Source: Paraburkholderia graminis C4D1M
GTDB lineage: Bacteria; Pseudomonadota; Gammaproteobacteria; Burkholderiales; Burkholderiaceae
NCBI RefSeq assembly: GCF_000172415.1
Contig: NZ_ABLD01000003.1
Coordinates: 124,001-188,000 of the forward strand
Length of the DNA stretch: 64,000 nucleotides
Reading direction: 5' to 3'
Under the pieces are notes generated by a model, which was given only the letters and a program-made list of their open reading frames with translations, made no database searches and was not told where the DNA came from. The position numbers and the translations under genes were made by a program. Below, piece by piece: positions 55,654 to 64,000 of the stretch (its first letter is position 1; each line of letters begins with the position of its first letter).

Positions 55654-57147
55654 ATGAACGCACCCGCCGAACTGTCGGCAGAAGTTCTCGCCCAGCGCCA
55701 GCGCGAAGTCGTGCAGGCGCTGATGGCGGTCCTGCCGAACCACTGTCTGCTCTATCGCGACGAAGATACGGTCGCCTACGACTGCGACGGCCTCGCCGCA
55801 TATCGTCGGCTGCCGCTTGCCGTCGCGTTGCCGGAGACCGAGTCGCAAGTCCAGCGCATCGTGCAGATCTGCCATCGCCTTGGCGTGCCGATCGTGCCGC
55901 GCGGCGCGGGAACCGGCCTGTCCGGCGGCGCGATGCCGATTCGTCACGGCGTCGTCGTGTCGCTCGCGCGCTTCAAAAAGATCATCGAAGTCGACTCGTA
56001 CGCGCGGACCGCCACGGTGCAGCCCGGCGTGCGCAATCTGTCGATCTCCGAAGCCGCCGCGCCGTACGGCTTGTACTACGCGCCGGACCCGTCGTCGCAG
56101 ATTGCCTGCACGATCGGCGGCAACGTCTCCGAAAATTCGGGCGGCGTGCATTGCCTCAAGTACGGCCTCACCGTGCACAACGTGCTGCGCGTGCGCGCGG
56201 TGACGATGGAAGGCGAGATCGTCGAATTCGGTTCGCTCGGACCCGACGCGCCCGGCCTCGATCTGCTCGCCGTGCTGATCGGCAGCGAAGGCATGTTCGC
56301 GATCGTCACGGAAGTCACCGTCAAGCTGATTCCGAAACCGCAAACGGCGCAGGTCATCATGGCCAGTTTCGACGACGTCGTGAAAGGCGGCGATGCGGTC
56401 GCCGGCATCATCGCCGCGGGCATCATTCCGGCGGGGCTCGAAATGATGGACAAACCCGCCACGCGCGCCGTCGAAGAATTCGTCCACGCGGGCTACGACC
56501 TCGACGCGGCGGCGATTCTGCTATGCGAATCCGACGGCACACCCGAAGAAGTCGCCGACGAAATCGTGCGCATGACGGCGGTGCTGCGCGAGCACGGCGC
56601 AACGCGCATCGCGATCTCGCGCACGGAAAACGAGCGGCTGCGCTTCTGGTCCGGCCGCAAGAACGCGTTTCCGGCCGCCGGCCGCATCTCGCCGGATTAC
56701 TACTGCATGGACGGCACCGTGCCGCGCCGCAGTATCGGGCCGCTGCTGTCGCGCATTGAGGAGATGGAGAAGAAGTACCGGCTGCGCTGCATCAACGTGT
56801 TTCATGCGGGCGACGGCAACATGCATCCGCTGATTCTCTTCAACGGCAACGACAAGGACGAGTGGCACCGCGCGGAAGCGTTCGGCTCCGATATTCTCGA
56901 AGCGTGCGTCGAACTGGGCGGCACGGTGACGGGCGAGCATGGCGTCGGCATCGAGAAAATCAATTCGATGTGCGTGCAGTTTTCGCCCGAGGAGCGCGAT
57001 GCGTTTCACGCGGTCAAACGGGCCTTCGATCCGCCCGGCCTGCTGAACCCGGACAAGGGCATCCCCACTCGCGCGCGCTGCGCCGAATACGGCAAGATGC
57101 ACGTGCGCGGCGGTCTGCTGCCGCATCCCGAGTTGCCGCGCTTCTAG
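55654..57147 (+). CDS. glcD: glycolate oxidase subunit GlcD
   Basis: A 497-residue flavoprotein. The FAD domain has IVPRGAGTGLSGGAMPIRHG and CTIGGNVSENSGGVHCLKYG, and the C-terminal half has FHAGDGNMHPLILFN and TVTGEHGVGIEKINSM. It is the catalytic FAD subunit converting glycolate to glyoxylate. The ATG at 55654 is chosen (MNAPAELSAEVL); the frame is open 45 nt upstream. GlcE and GlcF follow, completing the membrane-associated complex. Confidence 0.95.
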   Translation: MNAPAELSAEVLAQRQREVVQALMAVLPNHCLLYRDEDTVAYDCDGLAAYRRLPLAVALPETESQVQRIVQICHRLGVPIVPRGAGTGLSGGAMPIRHGVVVSLARFKKIIEVDSYARTATVQPGVRNLSISEAAAPYGLYYAPDPSSQIACTIGGNVSENSGGVHCLKYGLTVHNVLRVRAVTMEGEIVEFGSLGPDAPGLDLLAVLIGSEGMFAIVTEVTVKLIPKPQTAQVIMASFDDVVKGGDAVAGIIAAGIIPAGLEMMDKPATRAVEEFVHAGYDLDAAAILLCESDGTPEEVADEIVRMTAVLREHGATRIAISRTENERLRFWSGRKNAFPAAGRISPDYYCMDGTVPRRSIGPLLSRIEEMEKKYRLRCINVFHAGDGNMHPLILFNGNDKDEWHRAEAFGSDILEACVELGGTVTGEHGVGIEKINSMCVQFSPEERDAFHAVKRAFDPPGLLNPDKGIPTRARCAEYGKMHVRGGLLPHPELPRF

Positions 57148-57228
57148 CATCCACGCATCGCGCATAGCCCGTCGCGGCGGGGTTTCGCGTCATGTCACCC
57201 TGATTACCCGATAGGGGTCCGCTCCGGG

Positions 57229-57256
57229 TTGTCAGCGCGGCCCCGCCCGGTACAAT
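57229..57256 (+). promoter_or_regulatory. possible internal promoter of glcE
   Basis: TTGTCA (57229-57234), 16-bp spacer, TACAAT (57251-57256), 29 bp before the glcE ATG in a 137-bp gap after glcD. Confidence 0.5.
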
Positions 57257-57284
57257 CGTTCGAAACATAACGAAGCAGGGCATC

Positions 57285-58373
57285 ATGGAAGAGGACGACA
57301 TCGTCGCCATGTGGTCGGAGCGCGTGCGTTCCGCCAGCGCCGAGGGACGCGCGTTACGCGTGCGCGGCGGCGGCACGAAAGACTGGTACGGTCAGACGCT
57401 GGAAGGCGAGATCCTCGACACGCGCGCTTATCGCGGCATCGTCGCGTACGACCCGGCGGAGCTGGTCATCACCGCGCGCGCCGGCACGCCGCTCGTCGAG
57501 ATCGAAGCGGCGCTCGCCGAACACAATCAGATGCTTGCGTTCGAGCCGCCGCACTTCGGGCCGCAGGCCACCTTCGGCGGCTGCGTGGCCGCGGGCATTG
57601 CGGGTCCACGCCGCCCGTCGGCCGGCGCGGCGCGCGACTTCGTGCTCGGCGCGGTCATCATGAACGGCCAGGGCCAAACGCTGCACTTCGGCGGCCAGGT
57701 CGTGAAAAACGTCGCCGGCTACGACGTCTCGCGCTTGATGGCGGGCTCGCTCGGCACGCTCGGGCTGATCCTCGAATTGTCGGTCAAAGTGCTGCCGCAG
57801 CCGCAGGCCGAAGCAACGCTCAAGTTCGACATGAACGGCACCGACGCCGTACGCAAGCTCAACGAATGGGGTGGCCGGCCGTTGCCGATTACCGCGAGCG
57901 CCTGGCGCCACGGCACGCTCGCCGTGCGTCTCGCGGGCGCGGAGAGCGCGGTTAAATCGGCGCGCTCGTCGCTGGGCGGCGAAGTCGTCGATGCGGTGGA
58001 AGCCGAACGCTTCTGGGCCGGCTTGCGCGAGCAGACCGACTCGTTCTTCGCCGCGATTCCGCCGAAGGCCGCGCTGTGGCGGCTCGCGTTGCCTTCCATC
58101 ACCGAGCCGCTGCAACTGCCCGGCGCGCAACTGATGGAATGGGGCGGCGCGCAGCGCTGGTGGATCACGGACACCGACGCGCAAACGGTGCGCATCAGCG
58201 CGAAGCAGGCCGGCGGCCACGCGACGATCTTCCGCACCGGCCTCGGCTACGACCGCGGCGCGGGCGTCTTCACACCGCTTCCCGCGCCGCTGATGAAAAT
58301 CCATCGCGGCCTGAAAACCGCTTTCGACCCGGCCCGCATTTTCAATCGCGGCCGTCTCTACCCCGACTTCTGA
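57285..58373 (+). CDS. glcE: glycolate oxidase subunit GlcE
   Basis: A 362-residue second FAD-binding subunit, smaller than GlcD. The FAD region is LRVRGGGTKDWYG, ITARAGTPLVEIEAALAEHN, FGGCVAAGIAGPRRPSAGAA and VKNVAGYDVSRLMAGSLGTLG. It ends KTAFDPARIFNRGRLYPDF, the family C-terminus. The gap to glcF is 7 bp, so the two are translated together. Confidence 0.95.
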   Translation: MEEDDIVAMWSERVRSASAEGRALRVRGGGTKDWYGQTLEGEILDTRAYRGIVAYDPAELVITARAGTPLVEIEAALAEHNQMLAFEPPHFGPQATFGGCVAAGIAGPRRPSAGAARDFVLGAVIMNGQGQTLHFGGQVVKNVAGYDVSRLMAGSLGTLGLILELSVKVLPQPQAEATLKFDMNGTDAVRKLNEWGGRPLPITASAWRHGTLAVRLAGAESAVKSARSSLGGEVVDAVEAERFWAGLREQTDSFFAAIPPKAALWRLALPSITEPLQLPGAQLMEWGGAQRWWITDTDAQTVRISAKQAGGHATIFRTGLGYDRGAGVFTPLPAPLMKIHRGLKTAFDPARIFNRGRLYPDF

Positions 58374-58380
58374 GCGCGCG

Positions 58381-59607
58381 ATGCAAACCAATCTCGCGGA
58401 CTTCATTCGCAATACGCCCGACGGCGACGAAGCCGACGCCATTCTGCGCAACTGCGTGCACTGCGGCTTCTGCACGGCCACGTGCCCGACCTATCAACTG
58501 CTCGGCGATGAACTCGACGGCCCGCGCGGCCGCATCTATCTGATCAAGCAAATGGTGGAAGGCGCGGAGGTGACGCGCAGCACGCAGGTTCACCTCGACC
58601 GCTGCCTGACGTGCCGCAATTGCGAAACCACCTGCCCGTCCGGCGTGCAGTACGGCAAGCTGGTCGAAATCGGCCGCAAGATCACCGAGGAAAAAGTGAC
58701 GCGCCCGCTCGGCCAGCGTCTCACGCGCCGGCTGCTCGCGAGCTTCGTGCCGAACAGCGCGCTGTTCACGCCGACCATGCGCGTCGGCCAGCATTTTCGT
58801 GCGCTGTTGCCAAGAAAACTGCGCGACAAGGTGCCCGCGCGGCAGCGTCCGCTGACATGGCCGAGCGCGACGCATGCACGCAAGATGCTGATGCTGGCCG
58901 GCTGCGTGCAACCGTCGATGATGCCCAACGTGAATACCGCCACCGCGCGCGTGCTCGATGCGCTCGGCATCGAAACCGTGGTCGCGCCGGACGCCGGCTG
59001 CTGCGGCGCGATCCGGCTGCACCTCGGCTACAACGACGAGGCGCTCGACGACATGCGCGCCAACATCGACGCATGGTGGCCGCATGTCGAACAGGGCGTC
59101 GAGGCGATCGTGATGAACGCGTCGGGTTGCGGCGCGACGGTGAAGGAATACGCGCACCTGCTGCGCGACGATCCGGCGTATGCGGAAAAAGCGCGCCGCA
59201 TCGTCGAATTGACGCGCGACATCGCCGAAATTCTGCCGGATTTCGAGGAAGAACTCGTGGCCGTCACGCGCCGCCGTGCGATCCATACGGTCGCGTTTCA
59301 TCCGCCGTGCACGTTGCAGCACGGGCAAAAAGTGCGCGGCACGGTCGAGCATCTGCTGACGAGGCTCGGTCTGGAAGTGCGTCTGCCGGCCGACAGTCAC
59401 CTGTGCTGCGGCTCCGCAGGCACCTATTCGCTGACGCAGCCGAAGCTCTCGTATGCGTTGCGCGATCAGAAGCTCGAGCGGCTGCATGCGCAGGAACCGC
59501 AGGTGATCGTGTCGGCGAACGTGGGCTGTATTTCACATCTGCAAAGCGGCACGTCGACGCCGGTTGCGCACTGGATCGAACTGGTCGAGCACATGCTGTC
59601 CGTATAA
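58381..59607 (+). CDS. glcF: glycolate oxidase iron-sulfur subunit GlcF
   Basis: A 408-residue protein. Two 4Fe-4S motifs lie in the N-terminal half: CVHCGFCTATCPTY (about residues 22-35) and CLTCRNCETTCPSG. Two CCG-type domains follow (DAGCCGAIRLH and LCCGSAGTYSL) with upstream Cys-Pro partners FHPPCTL. It accepts electrons from GlcD/GlcE and passes them to quinone. Confidence 0.96.
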   Translation: MQTNLADFIRNTPDGDEADAILRNCVHCGFCTATCPTYQLLGDELDGPRGRIYLIKQMVEGAEVTRSTQVHLDRCLTCRNCETTCPSGVQYGKLVEIGRKITEEKVTRPLGQRLTRRLLASFVPNSALFTPTMRVGQHFRALLPRKLRDKVPARQRPLTWPSATHARKMLMLAGCVQPSMMPNVNTATARVLDALGIETVVAPDAGCCGAIRLHLGYNDEALDDMRANIDAWWPHVEQGVEAIVMNASGCGATVKEYAHLLRDDPAYAEKARRIVELTRDIAEILPDFEEELVAVTRRRAIHTVAFHPPCTLQHGQKVRGTVEHLLTRLGLEVRLPADSHLCCGSAGTYSLTQPKLSYALRDQKLERLHAQEPQVIVSANVGCISHLQSGTSTPVAHWIELVEHMLSV

Positions 59608-59661
59608 TCGGGGCATCGACTTCATCGACCCATCGACCTTTGGTCCGCTCCGGTTCGTTCC

Positions 59662-60360
59662 ATGCCCGATCTGATTCATAACCTCGAAGCGGTGCAGCAA
59701 CGCATCGCCCTCGCCGCGCACGTGGCGGGACGCGACGCGCGTTCCATCGCGTTGCTTGCCGTCTCCAAGACCTTTCCCGCCGAAGACGTGCGCGCGGCCC
59801 ATGCCGCCGGTCAACGCGCATTCGGCGAAAACTACGTGCAGGAAGCGCTCACGAAAATCGAAGTGCTCGCCGATTTGCGCAGCACGCTCGAATGGCATTT
59901 CATCGGCCCGTTGCAGTCGAACAAGACGCGGCCGGTGGCCGAACAGTTCGACTGGGTGCATTCGGTGGATCGCCTGAAGATCGCGCAACGGCTTTCCGAG
60001 CAGCGGCCGGAAACGCTGCCGCCGCTGAACGTGTGCTTGCAGGTCAACATTAGCGGCGAGGCGTCGAAAAGCGGCGTCGGCGTCGACGAAGCCGTGCAAG
60101 TCGCGAAAGACATCGCCGCGCTGCCGCGGCTCAGGTTGCGCGGCCTGATGGCGATACCCGAGCCGGCCGGCAGTATCGACGACCAACGCGTGCCGCATCG
60201 CCGCTTGCGCGAACTGTTCGAGCGTCTCGTCGGCGAGGGGCTCGAACTCGATACGCTTTCCATGGGTATGTCGAGCGACCTCGAGGCCGCCGTGCTCGAA
60301 GGCGCGACCATCGTGCGCGTGGGCACGGCCATCTTCGGCGCGCGCGATTATTCGCACTAG
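59662..60360 (+). CDS. yggS: YggS family PLP homeostasis protein
   Basis: A 232-residue alanine racemase-like barrel that binds PLP but has no racemase partner domain. The PLP lysine region is IALLAVSKTFPAEDVRAAHA. Family motifs include GENYVQEALTKI, WHFIGPLQSNKTR, VNISGEASKSG, LRGLMAIPE and SMGMSSDLEAAVLEGATIVR. It starts 54 bp after glcF. proC follows, the widespread yggS-proC pairing. Confidence 0.96.
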   Translation: MPDLIHNLEAVQQRIALAAHVAGRDARSIALLAVSKTFPAEDVRAAHAAGQRAFGENYVQEALTKIEVLADLRSTLEWHFIGPLQSNKTRPVAEQFDWVHSVDRLKIAQRLSEQRPETLPPLNVCLQVNISGEASKSGVGVDEAVQVAKDIAALPRLRLRGLMAIPEPAGSIDDQRVPHRRLRELFERLVGEGLELDTLSMGMSSDLEAAVLEGATIVRVGTAIFGARDYSH

Positions 60361-60432
60361 CGTTGCGATTAACGTTGCATTAACGGGCGCACACGCGGTT
60401 TCACAAGCTCAATCCAACCTTCGCGGAACATC

Positions 60433-61248
60433 ATGAAAATTGCTTTTATCGGCGGCGGCAACATGGCTGCGGCGTTGATCGGCGGCCTCATCAAGCGCGG
60501 TGTCGCGCCCGCCGATCTCTACGCGATCGATCCCAACGAAGACGCGCGCAAGCGCAACGAAGCGCAGTTCGGCATCAAGACCGGCGCGGCCGCGGACGCC
60601 GCGCTCGGCACCTATGACGCCGTCGTGCTCGCGGTGAAACCGCAGATCCTGAAGAGCGTCGCCGAGGCGCTCGCGCCGCATCTGAAGACGTCGCAACTCG
60701 CGATCAGCATCGTCGCCGGCATTCGCATGGATGACATGTCGCGCTGGCTGAACGGCCATACGCGCATCGTGCGGGTCATGCCGAACACGCCGGCGTTGAT
60801 CGGCATGGGCGTCGCCGGCTTGACCGCGACCGCGAGCGTCGACGATGCGGGCCGCGCGCTGGCATCGCAGGTGCTGGGCGCGGTGGGCGAAACGGTATGG
60901 TTCGACGACGAAGCGAAGATCGACGCCGTCACCGCGATTTCGGGCAGCGGGCCGGCCTACGTCTTTTACTTCATCGAAGCATTGCAGGAAGCCGCGCGCC
61001 AACTCGGCATGGACGAAGCACAAGGCCGCGCGCTCGCCGTCGCGACTTTCACGGGCGCCGCGCAACTGGCCGCGAATTCCGACGAGCCGCCGGCCGTGTT
61101 GCGTGAGCGCGTGACGTCGAAAGGCGGCACGACCGCCGCGGCGCTTGCGTCGTTCGACGCGAGCGGCATCAAGGAAGCCATCGTGCGCGGCGCGCTTGCC
61201 GCCGATGCGCGCGCGAAAGAAATGGGCGATGAGTTCGGCAAGCAGTGA
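60433..61248 (+). CDS. proC: pyrroline-5-carboxylate reductase ProC
   Basis: A 271-residue NADPH-dependent enzyme catalysing the last step of proline synthesis. The N-terminal Rossmann motif is IAFIGGGNMAAALIGGLI. Other family features are MPNTPALIGMGVAGL, AISGSGPAYVFYFIEALQEA and RERVTSKGGTTAAALASF. The tail KEMGDEFGKQ is typical. A large hairpin (61280-61320) follows. Confidence 0.97.
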   Translation: MKIAFIGGGNMAAALIGGLIKRGVAPADLYAIDPNEDARKRNEAQFGIKTGAAADAALGTYDAVVLAVKPQILKSVAEALAPHLKTSQLAISIVAGIRMDDMSRWLNGHTRIVRVMPNTPALIGMGVAGLTATASVDDAGRALASQVLGAVGETVWFDDEAKIDAVTAISGSGPAYVFYFIEALQEAARQLGMDEAQGRALAVATFTGAAQLAANSDEPPAVLRERVTSKGGTTAAALASFDASGIKEAIVRGALAADARAKEMGDEFGKQ

Positions 61249-61279
61249 GCGGTTATTGCCCGCTGAAACGTGACAAGCC

Positions 61280-61320
61280 GTGAGGCGCGGAGTCTTTATT
61301 CAATAAAGCCGGCGCCTCAC
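61280..61320. terminator. nested hairpin between convergent proC and ubiA
   Basis: Outer arms GTGAGGCGC (61280-61288) and GCGCCTCAC (61312-61320), with an inner stem CTTTATT/AATAAAG (61294-61308). No U-run follows, so it may act by structure or as a processing site. Position between converging genes suggests transcription end. Confidence 0.45.
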
Positions 61321-61358
61321 GACACGAGGCCAACCGTCCACCCACGCCGCGCTAAAAA

Positions 61359-62222
61359 CTAAAACGAAGCCACCGCATAATGCGCGGCAATGCCGACGAA
61401 CAACGCGCCGCCGAGCCAGTTGTTGTGCAGGAACGCCTTGAAGCACGGCATCCGTTCGCGGTGGCGGATCAGCGTGTAGTGATAGATCGCGCAGCCCGCC
61501 GCAGCCGCCCAGCCCAACCAGTACAGCACGCCAAAACCGAGCATCACGCCGATGCCGACATAGATGCCGAGCGTGGCCGCATAGCAGAGCATGATCGCCG
61601 CCACGTCGAAGCGGCCGAACGTGAGCGCCGACGTGCGAATGCCGATCCGGATGTCGTCGTCGCGATCGACCATCGCATATTCGGTGTCGTACGCGACCGA
61701 CCAGAACACGTTGGCGAGCAGCATGACCCACGCGAGCATCGGCACCTGATTCTGCACGGCCGCGAACGCCATCGGAATGCCGAAGCCGAACGCAATGCCG
61801 AGATACGCCTGCGGAATCGCGAAGAAACGCTTCGTGAACGGATACGAGCCCGCGACGAACAGCGCCGCCACCGACAATTCCTTCGTCAGCGTGTTCAGCG
61901 GCAGAATCAGCAGAAAGGCCAGCAACGACAGCCCGGCCGCGAGCGCCACCGCTTCCCACGCCTTGATCTTGCCCGACGTGATCGGACGATTCTCGGTGCG
62001 CTTTACATAGCGGTCGAAATCGCGATCCGCGTAGTCGTTGATCGCGCAGCCCGCCGAGCGCATCAATATCGTGCCCACCGTGAAGATGACGAGGAGCGGC
62101 CAGGACGGATGACCGTCGGACGCGATCCACAGCGCGTTGAGCGTCGGCCACAGCAGCAGCAGACTGCCAATAGGCTTGTCCATGCGCAGGAGGCGCAGAT
62201 ACAGGGGAAGTCGGGCGAACAT
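61359..62222 (-). CDS. ubiA: 4-hydroxybenzoate octaprenyltransferase UbiA
   Basis: A 287-residue integral membrane prenyltransferase of ubiquinone synthesis. The two Asp motifs are [15 protein letters not shown] and [17 protein letters not shown]. Seven or more membrane helices are spread over the rest. The start ATG at 62222 gives [20 protein letters not shown], the standard N-terminus. It converges on proC. Confidence 0.96.
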   Translation of the reverse strand: MFARLPLYLRLLRMDKPIGSLLLLWPTLNALWIASDGHPSWPLLVIFTVGTILMRSAGCAINDYADRDFDRYVKRTENRPITSGKIKAWEAVALAAGLSLLAFLLILPLNTLTKELSVAALFVAGSYPFTKRFFAIPQAYLGIAFGFGIPMAFAAVQNQVPMLAWVMLLANVFWSVAYDTEYAMVDRDDDIRIGIRTSALTFGRFDVAAIMLCYAATLGIYVGIGVMLGFGVLYWLGWAAAAGCAIYHYTLIRHRERMPCFKAFLHNNWLGGALFVGIAAHYAVASF

Positions 62223-62367
62223 GGCGGACTCGTTGAATGCGGCGAAGTGCGGGAACGGTGCCGTTATTTTACGGGATGCGGGCAGCGTGGCGCGTCGGTG
62301 CGAACTGCTACCGACGAAAGCAGATGGCAATCGCGACCCCCCACAGCGTTCTCAAAAGCGGCGCGCA

Positions 62368-62398
62368 AAAAACAAAGCCTCCCGCGAAGGGAGGCTTT
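62368..62398 (-). terminator. intrinsic terminator of dps
   Basis: Stem AAAGCCTCCC / GGGAGGCTTT with a 5-nt loop. On the minus strand it is followed by GTTTTTTG, a good U-run, about 84 bp past the dps stop. Confidence 0.85.
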
Positions 62399-62481
62399 GC
62401 ATCGTGCCACGTTACATCCGGCCATTCGGCTTCTGCGAAACGAACGCGAGCAGCAACCGCAACCGGCACCGACTCAAGCCA

Positions 62482-62970
62482 TCAAGCCAGCATCGAGCGC
62501 AGCATCCACGCGGTCTTTTCATGCGTTTGCATGCGCTGTGTCAGCAGGTCGGCGGTCGGCTCGTCGTTGGCGGCTTCCGTCGACGGGAAAATCGCGCGCG
62601 CGGTGCGCACCACGGCTTCCTGCCCTTCCACCAGCTGACGGATCATCTCTTCAGCGGCAGGCACGCCGTCCGCTTCGGGAATCGACGACAGCTTCGCAAA
62701 ATCTTTATAGCTGCCCGGCGCATGCACGCCCAGCGCGCGAATCCGTTCAGCGATCGAATCGACGGCGAGCGCCAGTTCGTTGTATTGCGTTTCGAACATC
62801 AGATGCAGCGTGTTGAACATCGGACCCGTCACATTCCAGTGGAAGTTGTGGGTCTTCAGGTACAGCGTGTAGGTGTCCGCGAGCAGACGCGACAGACCTT
62901 CCGCGATCTTCTTGCGGTCCTTGTCGCTGATCCCGATATTGACGTGCTGTACAGCTTCTTTTTTGGCCAT
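62482..62970 (-). CDS. dps: DNA-binding ferritin-like protein Dps
   Basis: A 162-residue protein. The ferroxidase motif is [20 protein letters not shown], and [20 protein letters not shown] carries the second half-site. The short Lys-rich N-terminus ([11 protein letters not shown]) can bind DNA. It stores iron and protects DNA from peroxide. GAAGGAGTC precedes the ATG at 62970. Catalase lies upstream on the same strand, a common oxidative-stress pair. Confidence 0.96.
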   Translation of the reverse strand: MAKKEAVQHVNIGISDKDRKKIAEGLSRLLADTYTLYLKTHNFHWNVTGPMFNTLHLMFETQYNELALAVDSIAERIRALGVHAPGSYKDFAKLSSIPEADGVPAAEEMIRQLVEGQEAVVRTARAIFPSTEAANDEPTADLLTQRMQTHEKTAWMLRSMLA

Positions 62971-63120
62971 GATGACTCCTTCGAAGAGTGATACGAACCG
63001 GTGACGAAGTAACGCGTGCGAGCGGCCTGCCGGCAGCAGGCCCGGCAAAAACGAGCGTTCGACAGTTTATCTTAGAACGGCGAAATGTTCGTGTGAGGTG
63101 TCGCCGCTACGCTGCGCCGC

Positions 63121-63282
63121 TCAGCCGCCAAACGCGTGTTGCAGCATTTGCGCCGCGATCACCGCGAATCCGCTCGTCACGATGGCGAAGCCCACGGCTC
63201 TGCGCAAGTTCAGCACCTGCTGCTGTTGCGCGCGATGCATGGCCGGCGATCTGCCGGCGGTGGCTTTCATCAACTCGATCAT
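63121..63282 (-). CDS. small membrane protein, 53 residues, between catalase and dps
   Basis: The ATG at 63282 has GGGAG about 7 nt upstream. The protein has a basic, Gln-rich N-terminus (MHRAQQQQVLNLRR at about residues 15-28) and one hydrophobic segment (AVGFAIVTSGFAVIAAQML, about residues 29-47) ending HAFGG. A single-pass inner-membrane protein is likely. No family recognised. It could be cotranscribed with the upstream catalase gene. Confidence 0.6.
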   Translation of the reverse strand: MIELMKATAGRSPAMHRAQQQQVLNLRRAVGFAIVTSGFAVIAAQMLQHAFGG

Positions 63283-63363
63283 GAGCGTGCTCCCAGTTCG
63301 TATCGATACTCGCGGGGCACACGCGCAAGCAACATGCACGCACGCCCCGCTTTACACACTGCG

Positions 63364-64000
63364 TTACTTCTTGCCTTCCGCGAGTTCGGCCATCGCGGCG
63401 ATCACGCCTTCGGCATAGGCGGGATCGATGCGGCGGAAATGCTCGACCGCACGCGCGACGATGTCCTGCGGCACACCGTTGATATGCCGCGCGATGTTGC
63501 CGAACAAACGTTGGCGCTGCGCTGCATCGAAGAGCGCGAACAGCATGCCCGGCTGCGTGTAGTAGTCGTCATCCGCGCGATGGTCGTAGCGATCCACCGC
63601 ACCCGCGGCCAGCGCCGGCTCCAACGCATTCGCATCCTGAGCGAAGTCACCGAAGCGATTCGGCTCGTAGTTCACGTTGCCACCCAGGTTGCCGTCCGTG
63701 CGCATCGCGCCGTCGCGATGGAACGAATGCGGGTTCGCAACGCGCGACGCGTTCACCGGAATCTGATGGTGATTGATGCCGAGGCGATAGCGCTGCGTGT
63801 CGCCATACGAGAACAAACGGCCTTGCAACAGACGGTCCGGCGAGAAGCCGATGCCGGGCACCACGTTGGCCGGCGTGAACGCAGCCTGCTCGACGTCCGC
63901 GAAATAGTTGGCCGCGTTGCGGTTCAACTCGATCGTGCCGACGTCGATCAGCGGATAGTCTTTCTGCGACCACACTTTCGTGATGTCGAACGGATTGAAG
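63364..64000 (-). CDS. catalase, 3' part (gene continues beyond the window)
   Basis: About 210 C-terminal residues of a monofunctional haem catalase, running off the window end. Visible features are [76 protein letters not shown] and a helical C-terminus ending AELAEGKK, matching small-subunit (KatA-type) catalases. The haem ligand Tyr lies in the [11 protein letters not shown] segment. The rest, including the catalytic His, is outside the window. Confidence 0.93.
   Translation of the reverse strand, partial: FNPFDITKVWSQKDYPLIDVGTIELNRNAANYFADVEQAAFTPANVVPGIGFSPDRLLQGRLFSYGDTQRYRLGINHHQIPVNASRVANPHSFHRDGAMRTDGNLGGNVNYEPNRFGDFAQDANALEPALAAGAVDRYDHRADDDYYTQPGMLFALFDAAQRQRLFGNIARHINGVPQDIVARAVEHFRRIDPAYAEGVIAAMAELAEGKK

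Overview
This is a 64-kb chromosomal window from a GC-rich betaproteobacterium. It is most likely Burkholderiaceae and probably Paraburkholderia. The basis is protein similarity recalled from those genera, the gene orders (nrdR-glyA, ybgC-tolQRAB-pal-cpoB, grpE-thioredoxin-dnaK-dnaJ-pabB), TAAAAT-type -10 boxes close to start codons, and a GCGCTTCAGCGCTTA-type dispersed repeat. I ran no database search. Almost everything is core housekeeping sequence; there is no prophage, insertion sequence or CRISPR array.

Layout. 0.2-1.6 kb: three small envelope/stress genes (DUF883, YqjE-like, hypothetical). 1.6-4.5 kb (minus): five minor type IV pilin genes in a translationally coupled run. 4.7-6.4 kb (minus): nrdR and glyA; glyA is broken as sequenced by three missing bases near its 5' end. 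6.9-13.3 kb: ydfG, then the Tol-Pal operon. 13.5 kb: tRNA-Lys. 13.9-15.1 kb: a small membrane protein and a DedA protein. 15.3-18.9 kb: mutL and miaA, separated by 550 bp of periodic low-complexity DNA. 19.1-26.6 kb: purM diverging from a PerM-type permease, then hda, a HAD phosphatase, pcnB, folK, a deoxynucleoside kinase and panB. 26.6-33.1 kb (minus): grpE, thioredoxin-like, dnaK, dnaJ and a fused pabB-pabC. 33.5-36.3 kb: a small secreted protein, hslR, hemH and hrcA. 36.7-49.2 kb: nadK, recN, glnE (minus), yhdP, a nitrilase-family amidase and tldD. 49.3-50.7 kb: aroG behind a transcription attenuator with an aromatic-rich leader peptide. 50.9-51.6 kb: a toxin-antitoxin pair. 51.7-53.5 kb (minus): hmp with an NsrR-like site, and a PduO-type cobalamin adenosyltransferase. 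53.8-59.6 kb: a 48-bp tandem repeat array, a D-lactate dehydrogenase-like gene, and glcD-glcE-glcF. 59.7-62.2 kb: yggS, proC and ubiA (minus). 62.5-64.0 kb (minus): dps, a 53-residue membrane protein and the 3' part of a catalase gene.

How genes work together. TolQRA-TolB-Pal-CpoB form the envelope constriction machine. GrpE/DnaK/DnaJ with HrcA and Hsp15 are the heat-shock set, and grpE and dnaK carry sigma-32-like promoters. FolK and PabBC feed folate, PanB feeds pantothenate, and GlyA makes one-carbon units. GlcDEF oxidises glycolate. Dps and catalase protect against peroxide, and Hmp against nitric oxide.

The most interesting non-housekeeping signals are the aroG attenuator (a run of eight aromatic codons, with mutually exclusive hairpins that can be read base by base), the 48-bp repeat array next to the D-lactate dehydrogenase-like start with one diverged copy between purM and perM, the multi-frame-open periodic DNA between mutL and miaA, and the three clustered single-base losses in glyA.
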